A program made the position numbers and the translations under genes. A DNA stretch of 44,541 bases from Lachnospiraceae bacterium (GTDB taxonomy: Bacteria; Bacillota; Clostridia; Lachnospirales; Lachnospiraceae), in assembly GCA_022800815.1 (NCBI GenBank), contig JAAWRC010000028.1, positions 1-44,541 of the forward strand, in the 5' to 3' direction. This document shows positions 8,834-16,350 of this stretch, piece by piece. The stretch's first letter is position 1; each line of letters begins with the position of its first letter. The notes below the pieces were generated by a model that was not told the DNA's origin, made no database searches, and was given only the letters and a program-made list of their open reading frames with translations.

Positions 8834-9562
8834 TCAAAGGGGCTTTGCCTTTTTGGCCTCATCCGGAAGAACAATCGCATCCAGATCATTAAATCCATTA
8901 TATACACAGTTGATCAGGAAAATATCCATGTCTTTCAGCATCCCGAAATCAATGGTGACAGAAAGCGGAAGCTTCGTCTCGTTGTCCTGATAGAGCGTCA
9001 CGACCCCCTTGGCGTTTGCCTCGACGGCGCTGGCGCTGAGTCCCGACGCCTTGATCACCTCTGCCATATTCTTTGCCGTGATCTCGCCCGTAATTACCGT
9101 ACAGGGAATCCCGTTATACTCCGTCTCCTCCCCCAGCTCCCATTCACTCCCCGATGTCAGCAGGATCTTTCTTCCCAAATCCTCCTCCACCGGCTCGTGC
9201 TCATACACGGACCAGGCATTTCGCTCCCATACGTAGGAGTAGGCAAGGTCTTCCTCCTGCCGGATCACGTAAAGCTCCTGGGAAGTCGATCCCTTTCCCC
9301 GGGTGACGGTCAGCACCGTGTGGGAATCCATGGGCTCCTTCATCTGCTCAATGTCCGTCTTCATCGCAACGGCGGCTTCTCCCACGGGAGTCCAGTTCAC
9401 CGCAAGGCTCATCCGCACCGAGGTGACCTCCTCCATGGCCAAAGTCATCTCCTTAATGGCCTCCTCCCCGGGCGTTGCCTTCTTTCCACAACCTGCCGCA
9501 AGAAGCATACTTAAAATCGCGGCACTGCCAAACAAAAGGTGTCTTCTCAATGTCTTCTTCAT
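8834..9562 (-). CDS. Secreted lipoprotein of unknown function
   Basis: A 242-residue lipoprotein precursor. Residues 1-25 form a signal peptide (MKKTLRRHLLFGSAAILSML) ending in the lipobox LAAGC, so the mature protein should begin at that cysteine and be anchored outside the membrane. The mature part is rich in beta-compatible segments (SVRMSLAVNW, SYVWERNAWSVYEH, TLYQDNETKLPLSVTIDFG). It is compatible with the LolA/LppX-like DUF6612 type fold that binds hydrophobic ligands, but I assign this only tentatively. It is a single gene, convergent with gdhA and divergent from the PucR-type regulator. AAAGGGGA precedes the ATG. Confidence 0.75.
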   Translation of the reverse strand: MKKTLRRHLLFGSAAILSMLLAAGCGKKATPGEEAIKEMTLAMEEVTSVRMSLAVNWTPVGEAAVAMKTDIEQMKEPMDSHTVLTVTRGKGSTSQELYVIRQEEDLAYSYVWERNAWSVYEHEPVEEDLGRKILLTSGSEWELGEETEYNGIPCTVITGEITAKNMAEVIKASGLSASAVEANAKGVVTLYQDNETKLPLSVTIDFGMLKDMDIFLINCVYNGFNDLDAIVLPDEAKKAKPL

Positions 9563-9626
9563 AACTCAAGTCCCCTTTCACCTGTTTCCTTTATTTATGT
9601 GTCGTGATTCTTTTCTTCTAGTTAAA

Positions 9627-9635
9627 ATTATAACA
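9627..9635 (-). promoter_or_regulatory. Possible extended -10 promoter of the lipoprotein gene
   Basis: The minus strand reads TGTTATAAT, an extended -10 element, about 65 nt upstream of the lipoprotein start. The matching -35 is poor. Confidence 0.4.
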
Positions 9636-9689
9636 TACTTTTTTCCTTTTGAACACTACCTTTGTGATAATTTTGTATTTATTTTTTTC

Positions 9690-9718
9690 TTGTCTTCTCA
9701 TATATTGTATGTTAAAAT
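9690..9718 (+). promoter_or_regulatory. Promoter of the PucR-type regulator
   Basis: TTGTCT, a 17-nt spacer, then TAAAAT, giving a leader of about 185 nt before the regulator start at 9911. Confidence 0.6.
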
Positions 9719-9754
9719 TGAAAAAAGATTTCTCAAAAAAATTGGAGCAATTTT

Positions 9755-9817
9755 ATGAAAATTTACGATAAAAAACTTTTTGGAAAAACCATCCTCTCTG
9801 TCAGAAGAACGGGCTGA
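9755..9817 (+). CDS. Possible 20-residue leader peptide
   Basis: A short open frame, ATG at 9755 to TGA at 9817, encodes MKIYDKKLFGKTILSVRRTG. It has a GGAG ribosome-binding site 7 nt upstream and lies inside the leader of the regulator mRNA. A downstream stem (TGATGAGTTT with AAACTCGTCA, about 9862-9892) ends just before the regulator ribosome-binding site. This layout would suit translational coupling or attenuation. No family is recognised and it could be chance. Confidence 0.35.
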   Translation: MKIYDKKLFGKTILSVRRTG

Positions 9818-9910
9818 AAAACGCAGAACGAAATGACGAACCATTTTTCAAACCGTGATTGTGATGAGTTTCCCACCCGAAAACTCGTCAATTCGTACAG
9901 GAGACATTCC

Positions 9911-11425
9911 ATGAAATTATCCTCAGATATCTTATTTCAAGATCTGGCAAAACATTTTTCCCTAGCGACGGTGGGCAGGAAAAAGACCACCCTCTCCTTA
10001 GAACCGCCCGTCTTTTATTACGCCGACATGCCTTACGAGGACAACAAGGTTTATATCGGCCGCATCGGGGAGCTTCCTCCCCCTCCGGAGAATATCTCCT
10101 GCCAGATCATCTGCGTGGGCGGCCGCCTGCCTGCCCTCTGGGATGCGGGGAATTCCTGCGCTTTCTCCATCGTCTCCGAAGCGGACCTGCTCCGTGTCTT
10201 CAACATCGTGCAGAACACTTTCCTGCGCTACAGCAAATGGGATTCCGACCTGTACCACCTGTTGAATACCACCGCCAATCTGGAGGAAATGATCCGCTTA
10301 ACCTCCGAGATCCTCGGTAAATCCATTTCTCTGGTCAACAACCAACTGGAGATCGTTGTCCAAGCCATCTCCGACGAGAACCGAAGGCTTCCTCCTTCCT
10401 GGGAACACATGCTCCCCTCCAATGTGCGCACTTGGGCAGACACCCATAAAAAGAATACTTCCTTTCGGGAACCCTTTTTCTTTCTGCTGGAGGGTTATCT
10501 TTCCTATTGTATCAATATCTTTATCCGAGATTCCTACTGGGGCATGATCGCCATCAGCGCGGAGCAGGAGGATCCCACCTCCTGGATCGTCGTCCTTTTT
10601 GACCATTTCTTTGAGGTCTTCCGTCTGGCCCTGTCAAAAAACCTGAACCATGGCCACGGGACCCTGGTCACCCTGCGGTCGGTATTCTCGGATCTTTTGA
10701 ACTGTCTGCCCGTGACTCCCGCCAAGCTGGAGAAGGCCTGCTTAAACAGCGGACACCGTCCCGCCGCCTGGATCTGCGCCGCACTGCGTCCCACCGGTTC
10801 CATGGAACATCTTCCCCCGGAATATTTCTCGAAACAGTTGGAACAGCTCTTTACAAAATCCTACGCCGCTCCTTTTTCCGGCCACATCGCACTCTTTTTT
10901 CCCCTGACACCGGAAGAATTCTGTAGGGATGGGTACGATGGAAATACAAAGGAAGCCCTCTACGAGCTGGAAGAAGGGCTTAATGAATTTGACGTCCGTG
11001 CCGGGATCAGCCTGGTCTACGAGGATATTTTGAAAAGTCATGATTATTTTCGACAGGCCATGATCGCCCTGGAAACTGCGGACAGCATAGAAATCCGGGA
11101 AAAATTCTGCTATTTTGAGGATTACGCCCTCTCCTACGCCCTGAAAAACAGCATCGGGGAACTGAGACCTGAGCTCATGATGCCCTGCGGCCTGGCAAAG
11201 CTTTTGCAGGAATCCAGGGAGGGAGCCGATTACTGGAAAACCCTGGAGTTTTATCTGGATCACGAGATGAACGCCTCCAGGACCGCCCGTGAACTGTTCA
11301 TCCACAGGACCACCCTGCAGAACCGCCTGAGCAGAATCAGCCGCTTTGTGGATCTCGACTCCCCGGAAAGCCGCATGTACCTGAGATACTGCATCTACCT
11401 TTACAGGCTCTTCCAGAATTTTTAA
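9911..11425 (+). CDS. PucR/CdaR-type transcriptional regulator
   Basis: A 504-residue regulator. The C-terminal ~60 residues carry the PucR-type helix-turn-helix: TLEFYLDHEMNASRTAREL then FIHRTTLQNRLSRI, the hallmark arrangement of this family. The middle (about residues 250-380) resembles a GGDEF-like/CdaR sensory segment, and the N-terminal 200 residues resemble the purine-catabolism-regulator input region. The start at 9911 is chosen because AGGAGA lies 6-7 nt upstream. An in-frame ATG at 9833 has no ribosome-binding site. It is divergent from the lipoprotein gene and 170 nt ahead of the 410-aa gene, so it probably activates the downstream three-gene unit in response to its substrate (inference from PucR-family biology). 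Confidence 0.88.
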   Translation: MKLSSDILFQDLAKHFSLATVGRKKTTLSLEPPVFYYADMPYEDNKVYIGRIGELPPPPENISCQIICVGGRLPALWDAGNSCAFSIVSEADLLRVFNIVQNTFLRYSKWDSDLYHLLNTTANLEEMIRLTSEILGKSISLVNNQLEIVVQAISDENRRLPPSWEHMLPSNVRTWADTHKKNTSFREPFFFLLEGYLSYCINIFIRDSYWGMIAISAEQEDPTSWIVVLFDHFFEVFRLALSKNLNHGHGTLVTLRSVFSDLLNCLPVTPAKLEKACLNSGHRPAAWICAALRPTGSMEHLPPEYFSKQLEQLFTKSYAAPFSGHIALFFPLTPEEFCRDGYDGNTKEALYELEEGLNEFDVRAGISLVYEDILKSHDYFRQAMIALETADSIEIREKFCYFEDYALSYALKNSIGELRPELMMPCGLAKLLQESREGADYWKTLEFYLDHEMNASRTARELFIHRTTLQNRLSRISRFVDLDSPESRMYLRYCIYLYRLFQNF

Positions 11426-11553
11426 CTATAAGATATATATTTTCATTCTTTTTGGCATTATTGTCAATTTTTCTCGTTATTTCCCCTATATATTGCAGTA
11501 TTTACAAATATATCTCTCTACTATACCATAAGCGTTAGAGAAGTTGTTCTTCT

Positions 11554-11568
11554 GCATGGGATCCATGC
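11554..11568 (+). promoter_or_regulatory. Short hairpin in the leader of the 410-aa gene
   Basis: GCATGG-GAT-CCATGC forms a compact hairpin about 10 nt upstream of the AAAGGAGAGG ribosome-binding site. The rest of the 11426-11594 gap is AT-rich. It should hold the promoter and a regulator site, but no clean -35/-10 pair is seen, consistent with an activator-dependent promoter. Confidence 0.4.
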
Positions 11569-11594
11569 GGACGCAGGAAAGGAGAGGGTTTTTT

Positions 11595-12827
11595 ATGAGT
11601 AAAAAAATTGATCCACGGATGCCCAAGGAGGTCGGTTCCGGTCTTTATCCCGTGAAATCGCCCTGGGACAAGATGATTTCTTATCACGACGCCGCTCATT
11701 ATGTACAGCGCTATACCAACGTGGTGAGTGCGGCAATCATGCAGGCATTCCGCATGCTGGTCCCGGACTATGCCGAGCGAAGCCAGGCCATGTGCACCAA
11801 CGCTTACAACCGTCTGAGCTATGTCTATCAGATGATCCCCGGCTATCCGGAGATGAATGCGGATGAACTCCACATGCACCCTTTCATGCGGGGCAATTTC
11901 GTGGGCGGCCTCATCGGCGATGCCGGCGACGAGGACCTTCTCATGTGCGGCCGGGTCAATGACTTCGGCACCTACCGGGCGGAGAAGGAGCTGGACGTCT
12001 GTTACTGGGATCTGGTGGGCTCCGAGCTCTGCCGTTCGACCACACAGTCTCTCCAAGCCTGTGCGGACCACGCCGCTAAGCTCCGGCCGGAAGGACCTCA
12101 CATTGAATACCACATGGTGGAAGCCAAGGGCTGCGGCGACCGCCACTGCCGGATCGTGGCGGAATGCCGCAAAAAATTCCCCATGCCGCCCCATGAGCAG
12201 TGGGAGTGCTTCGGCCCGGTGGCCACGGAAAATCAGATCAAGTTTACCAAGGAAGAAGACTGCGTCGACGAATCCATGATGTTTAGGGAGGAGACGGATT
12301 ATCTCTTTTCCAACGGCACCAACATGGAGAAAGACTGGCGTTCCGCCTATCCCATGGTCACCAGATCCTACGGCGCCACCTACATCCTGCCCACTCTGGA
12401 CGACCTGATCCGAGAGGGAAAGCTGACCAACGAACAGGTGGATTACGCCATCCACTGTCTCTGCGAGGCCGCCGGAAAGGCCACCTTCATCGACGATTTT
12501 GCCAAGGAAGGACTCCGGGTATGGCTGGGCGCTCCCCACGAAATCAGCAAGGACGACGGACGGCTCATGGGCGGTTACCTGGAAATGTTCCTGCAGAGCC
12601 TCCATGCAGCTTACGAGATCGAAGCCTTCAACGGGGAAGAGTGCATTTACGTCATTGACCGAGCCGCCCTTGCCAACAACATGCCCAAGATGGTGGATGC
12701 CTATCTCTGGTTCTGGTACGGCATGACCAAGAGCCTGGTCAACGCCCAGTGGTCCCTGTGGGAGGAGGATTCTCCGGAAGGAAAACTCCGGATCAAGATT
12801 GCCAAGAAGGTCGATAAGTTCTGCTGA
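11595..12827 (+). CDS. Unrecognised Cys/Trp-rich 410-residue protein
   Basis: I do not recognise this family with certainty. The protein is soluble-looking and begins MSKKIDPRMPKEVGSG. Residues ~140-190 contain VCYWDLVGSELCRSTTQ and then HIEYHMVEAKGCGDRHCRI, a Cys-x6-Cys-like terminal motif that faintly recalls V4R or ATC-hydrolase-type domains. The C-terminal half is helical and rich in Trp, Met and acidic residues (YLWFWYGMTKSLVNAQW). Start 11595 is chosen by AAAGGAGAGG 7 nt upstream; an earlier in-frame ATG at 11544 lacks one. It lies between a PucR regulator and a GcvT-like gene plus an SDR, so it is probably a dedicated substrate-processing or methyl-transfer partner (inference). Confidence 0.75.
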   Translation: MSKKIDPRMPKEVGSGLYPVKSPWDKMISYHDAAHYVQRYTNVVSAAIMQAFRMLVPDYAERSQAMCTNAYNRLSYVYQMIPGYPEMNADELHMHPFMRGNFVGGLIGDAGDEDLLMCGRVNDFGTYRAEKELDVCYWDLVGSELCRSTTQSLQACADHAAKLRPEGPHIEYHMVEAKGCGDRHCRIVAECRKKFPMPPHEQWECFGPVATENQIKFTKEEDCVDESMMFREETDYLFSNGTNMEKDWRSAYPMVTRSYGATYILPTLDDLIREGKLTNEQVDYAIHCLCEAAGKATFIDDFAKEGLRVWLGAPHEISKDDGRLMGGYLEMFLQSLHAAYEIEAFNGEECIYVIDRAALANNMPKMVDAYLWFWYGMTKSLVNAQWSLWEEDSPEGKLRIKIAKKVDKFC

Positions 12828-12854
12828 TCCCCATCGTCTACCATCGTTTATTAA

Positions 12855-13064
12855 GGTAACTGCGAAACCGCAAAACATGGAAAGGATTCTGACAATTGCA
12901 TCCAGGAAAAGCCCTCTGCGCCATGGAAACGAGACCATGGAAAGCGGGAGGGTCTGGCCCTCCCGTTTTCTGCGCTTATGGGCTCGTTGGAATGGTTGGC
13001 GCTGCAGGCTTTGGATGGGTCAATTGTCAGAATCCACTCGACAATTCCACATTTCGCAATTGCC
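12855..13064. repeat. Large inverted-repeat element (MITE-like or structured leader)
   Basis: The gap between the 410-aa gene and the GcvT-like gene holds nested inverted repeats. GGATTCTGACAATTG (12884-12898) is matched perfectly by CAATTGTCAGAATCC (13021-13035). Further out, GGTAACTGCGAAA (12855-12867) pairs with TTTCGCAATTGCC (13052-13064) with one wobble and one mismatch. Inside lie a GGGAGGG/CCCTCCC hairpin and CCATGG repeats. The ~210-bp palindromic unit looks like a miniature inverted-repeat element or a large RNA domain ahead of the GcvT-like gene. No target-site duplication was identified. Confidence 0.65.
12945..12965 (+). terminator. Terminator-like hairpin inside the inverted-repeat element
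   Basis: CGGGAGGG-TCTGG-CCCTCCCG forms an 8-bp GC stem followed by TTTTCTG. It could partly end transcription after the 410-aa gene or act as an attenuator for the GcvT-like gene. Confidence 0.6.
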
Positions 13065-13098
13065 TACCACCGTTTACTTTTTGAAAGGAGTCGATGAT

Positions 13099-14136
13099 AT
13101 GAATTATCCATATCCGGTTATGTATAAAAATGTCTACAAATATGACGATATGAAACGGGCCGAGCACATGGCGGCCCGGACCACCGTGGGCTGGTATCTG
13201 TGGACCCATCAGCTTGTGGAGGTCACCGGCCCGGACTGCACAGCCTTCCTGGAGTACATCTTCCCGAAAAATATCGGCAATCTCGCTGTCGGGAGAGAGC
13301 GCTACACAACCATGCTGGACGAAGCGGGCGAGATCATTGACGACGTGGTGGTCTTTCGCATGGAGGAAAAGAAATTCTGGATCTCTACCTTGTTCCGCAA
13401 GGATATGTTCCGCTGGTTCGAGTCCCATAAAAGCTCCTTCGACGTGAGCTGGACGGACATCACGCCCCAGTGGGAAATGTATGCCGTGCAGGGGCCAAAA
13501 TCCCTGGACATGGTAAATACAATCATTAAAATTCCTGTTAATAGCATGAAATTCTTTGAGATTCGGGCAAATGAGATCGACGGCGTTCCCGTTTACGTCA
13601 ACCGGGCGGGCTATACCGGCGAAAAGCTGGGCTTTGAGATCTACTTCCCCAAGGCGGAAGCTCCCGCCATGGAAGAAAAGCTCCGGGCACTGGCAAAGAC
13701 CTTTGAGGGAAGAGAAGTCACAGAATTCCAGGTCATGGCCTGGACGCTTCCCTGCGAAGCCGGATTTTTCTACATGCGTGACCTGCGCCACACCAATCCC
13801 TTTGAGGTAGGCCTGGAGGGCGGCATCAACTGGGAGAAGGACTTTATCGGCAAAGAAGCCCTCTTAAAGGTCCGGGAAGAGGGCCCTGCCCGTGAGGTAG
13901 TAGGCTTCACGGTCGCAGACGTGGACATTCACATCAAGGGGCGCAATATGGGAAACGAGGGGGAATTTGTTTACAAAGATGGCGAGTACGTGGGCCGCTG
14001 TATGAAAATCTGCTACAGCTTTGTGAAAGATACCAACAACGGCACCATCATCTGCAGGAAGGACTCCTTAAAGCCCGGCGACAAAGTCACCATGCACGGC
14101 CATGAAGCCGTCATCTGCGCACCAAAGTTTATCTAA
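13099..14136 (+). CDS. GcvT-family aminomethyltransferase/folate-dependent demethylase-like protein
   Basis: A 345-residue protein of the GcvT/DmdA/LigM superfamily, which transfers one-carbon or methyl groups from a substrate to tetrahydrofolate. Visible signatures are MLDEAGEIIDDVVVFRM (residues ~75-90), YAVQGPKSL (~130), the conserved RAGYTGEKLGFEIYFP loop (~170-185), and the C-terminal barrel entry NPFEVGLEGGINWEKDFIGKEAL (~230-255). There is no glycine-cleavage P or H protein nearby, so it is probably not the housekeeping T-protein; a specialised demethylase role is more likely (inference). Start 13099 has AAAGGAG 9 nt upstream. The longer frame from 12799 merely reads through the repeat element. 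It is followed 57 nt on by the SDR gene. Confidence 0.85.
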   Translation: MNYPYPVMYKNVYKYDDMKRAEHMAARTTVGWYLWTHQLVEVTGPDCTAFLEYIFPKNIGNLAVGRERYTTMLDEAGEIIDDVVVFRMEEKKFWISTLFRKDMFRWFESHKSSFDVSWTDITPQWEMYAVQGPKSLDMVNTIIKIPVNSMKFFEIRANEIDGVPVYVNRAGYTGEKLGFEIYFPKAEAPAMEEKLRALAKTFEGREVTEFQVMAWTLPCEAGFFYMRDLRHTNPFEVGLEGGINWEKDFIGKEALLKVREEGPAREVVGFTVADVDIHIKGRNMGNEGEFVYKDGEYVGRCMKICYSFVKDTNNGTIICRKDSLKPGDKVTMHGHEAVICAPKFI

Positions 14137-14193
14137 GGAAACACTGATTCGATCATGGTTTCCTCAATATAAAATTTTAGGAGGATACTAATT

Positions 14194-15102
14194 ATGGGAT
14201 TTGATCCGAAAGCAATTGCCGCATCGATCATGAGGGGATACATCACGGACACGCCCTCCCTCGAGGAAATGCTTTACGTGAAGGGAAAGGTGGCCATCGT
14301 CACCGGCGGGACCTCCGGCCTCGGCTTCTGCACGGCCCAGCGCCTTTTGCAGGGCGGAGCAAAAGTCGTGATCTCCGGCTCCACCGACGAAAAAGGCGAA
14401 AATGGCGTCGCACTCTTAAAGGAAGCCGGGTTTTCCGACATTACCTTCTGCAAAGCCGACCTCTGCAGCGAAGCCGACGTGGAAGCTCTGGTAAAGTTTG
14501 CAGCCGACACCTACGGCTCCGTGGACATTCTCGTCACCTCCGGCGGCGCATGGAGCTTTGCCCACATCTATGACCTGCCGGAAGAAGATTTTATGAAGAC
14601 GGTCAACATCAATCTGGCCGGCGCCTATCGCTGTGCGAAACATGTGAGTAAATATATGATCGAACACGAGGTAAAGGGCAAGATCGTCCTTGTCTCTTCA
14701 AACGTGGCCTACATGCCCCAACCGGTCTTCGGCGGCTACGCCCACTATGCGGCCTCCAAAGGTGGCGTCATCTCCATGACCTACGAGATCGCCAAGGAAT
14801 TGAAACGGTACGGCATCATGGTCAACTCCGTGGCTCCCGGCGGTATGAAGACTCCCGGCGGCCTCACCAACGGCCCGGTCCGCTCCCTGTCCCCGGAAAA
14901 ACAGATGGAGATCGGAAAGGAACTGCGGGTCGCAAAGCTGGACACCGTTCCCACCGCCGATTCCGTCGCCATGGTCATCTATGGCATGTGTACCCGCATG
15001 GCTGACGGCGTCACCGGCGAATGCATCGTCGCAGACAGCGGCATGATGCGCAATATCGTCTCCTACCAGCCGGCCATCGAGGAGTATCCACCGAAGGAAT
15101 AA
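14194..15102 (+). CDS. Short-chain dehydrogenase/reductase (SDR)
   Basis: A 302-residue SDR. After a ~28-residue family-specific lead comes the Rossmann motif VAIVTGGTSGLGFCTAQRL (TGxxxGxG, residues ~31-49). NILVTSGGAW-like VDILVTSGGA (~110) follows, with serine VLVSSNVAY (~167) and the catalytic YAASKGG (Tyr-x3-Lys, ~188-192), then SVAPGGMKTPGG. It should oxidise a hydroxyl or reduce a carbonyl using NAD(P). GGAGG precedes the ATG. It is the last gene of the PucR-controlled unit and likely acts on the product or substrate of the GcvT-like step (inference). A strong terminator follows. Confidence 0.9.
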   Translation: MGFDPKAIAASIMRGYITDTPSLEEMLYVKGKVAIVTGGTSGLGFCTAQRLLQGGAKVVISGSTDEKGENGVALLKEAGFSDITFCKADLCSEADVEALVKFAADTYGSVDILVTSGGAWSFAHIYDLPEEDFMKTVNINLAGAYRCAKHVSKYMIEHEVKGKIVLVSSNVAYMPQPVFGGYAHYAASKGGVISMTYEIAKELKRYGIMVNSVAPGGMKTPGGLTNGPVRSLSPEKQMEIGKELRVAKLDTVPTADSVAMVIYGMCTRMADGVTGECIVADSGMMRNIVSYQPAIEEYPPKE

Positions 15103-15135
15103 ATGCCAGAACCAGTGCGGTTGGAATTTTTTTGC

Positions 15136-15174
15136 CCCGGAATGGTTTACCTGTTTCAGGTATCCCATTCCGGG
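15136..15174 (+). terminator. Terminator after the SDR gene
   Basis: CCCGGAATGG and CCATTCCGGG form a 10-bp stem with an inner ACCTG/CAGGT pairing, followed by ATATTTTATTTT. It closes the catabolic unit. Confidence 0.85.
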
Positions 15175-15229
15175 ATATTTTATTTTATAGTTTTCATTTT
15201 TATTTAAGTTTCTTTTAATCCGCAGATTC

Positions 15230-15258
15230 TTGTATTCGACGAACTTTCATTGTATACT
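15230..15258 (+). promoter_or_regulatory. Promoter of the Rpn-family gene
   Basis: TTGTAT, a 17-nt spacer, then TATACT, about 29 nt upstream of the Rpn-family start codon. Confidence 0.65.
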
Positions 15259-15286
15259 GGTAGCAATGGGAGGATAGAGTTTTTAA

Positions 15287-16262
15287 ATGACAAACCATTT
15301 ACGGGATTTAAAGCCAGACACTGTACTAAAGAATTACTGGCGGGTCAACGAACAGTTTGCCGACTTTTTCAATGCGGCACTTTTTAAGGGAAAAACTGTT
15401 ATCCATCCGGAAGAGTTAGATGGCGAGGATACAGAAGAATCTTCTGTGCTGGAACACAGGGCAGATGCAGAAAGCATCCAAGCTTCGAGGGATAATCTAA
15501 AAATAAGCAAGCGATCGACTTCTCACGGCGTCAGGCTGGTATTGCTTGGCATGGAAGCATCAGGAACATATCCACTATGCGATGCCTTTGCGCATCATGG
15601 GTTACGATTACAGTGCATATAAAAAACAATACGACAAAAATGCAAAGAACGTCCTTTCATCTGGTGGTACGAAAAAAGACGAGTTTCTGTCAAGGATGAA
15701 AAAGACAGACAAATTCATGCCTGTCATTACAATCGTGATCTATTATGGCGAAAAGCCATGGGACGGTGCACGCTCTCTCCATGAAATGCTCAATATTCCG
15801 GAAGAAATGGAAACATTCGTCAATGACTACCCAATGATCCTTGTGGAAGCAAGGGAGAATGACCTGGTCTTCCATAATACAAATAATGCTGATTTTTTCC
15901 ACATGATGAAACTGATTCTTGATCAAAGCATGCCGGAGCAGGAAGCGAAGGCAAAAGTTATAAACTATGCCAGAGAACATGACGTGGATAAAGCGGTCAT
16001 CATGACACTAGCCGGCACAGCCAACTGCAAGATTGATTATTGTGCACTGTCCGGAAGGGAGGATTTCGACATGGGTACGCTGTTTGAAAGGATTGCGAAA
16101 GAAAGCGAAGTAAAGGGTAAAGCCGAGGGCATTATCGAAACCGGATTTGAATGTGGGCTTTCTGAGCATAACATTCTGGAAAAACTACAGAAAAAGTTAA
16201 ACGTAACCTTACAGAAGGCGGAGGAATACCTCAAGCGATTCGAAAAACAGACCATATCCTGA
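15287..16262 (+). pseudogene. Rpn-family recombination-promoting nuclease, frameshifted
   Basis: Two overlapping frames together encode one Rpn/YhgA-like (PD-(D/E)XK) nuclease of about 324 residues. The first frame has the usual opening (VNEQFADFFNAALFKGKTVI) and SHGVRLVLLGME. The second picks up HQEHIHYAMPLRIMGYDYSAYKKQYD and continues through VITIVIYYGEKPWDGARSLHEML to a charged coiled C-terminus. One extra base near 15557 (in ATGGAAGCATCAG) accounts for the shift; removing it gives a continuous frame. GGGAGGA and a promoter precede the start. Rpn proteins are often frameshifted or present in many copies in Lachnospiraceae, so this may be a real loss, a variable gene, or a base-call error. 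Confidence 0.88.
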
Positions 16263-16270
16263 GTCAGACT

Positions 16271-16305
16271 ACAGGAGCCTGAAAGACCTGCTTCCCGGCT
16301 CCTGT
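16271..16305. terminator. Terminator between Rpn gene and adhE (convergent)
   Basis: ACAGGAGCC/GGCTCCTGT, a 9-bp perfect stem with a 17-nt loop, lies between the two convergent genes. The T-rich stretch after it on the plus strand is imperfect. Confidence 0.6.
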
Positions 16306-16350
16306 GATCATGCTCATTTATTTATTTTATCTCTTCTCTTACTTATCTTT

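Noticed and set aside
11535-12938. 467-codon minus-strand frame opposite the 410-aa gene
   Set aside because: Antisense shadow; the plus-strand frame has a strong ribosome-binding site and a plausible protein composition.
12799-13098. N-terminal extension of the GcvT-like frame
   Set aside because: It overlaps the end of the 410-aa gene and the inverted-repeat element; the ATG at 13099 has the ribosome-binding site and the family start.
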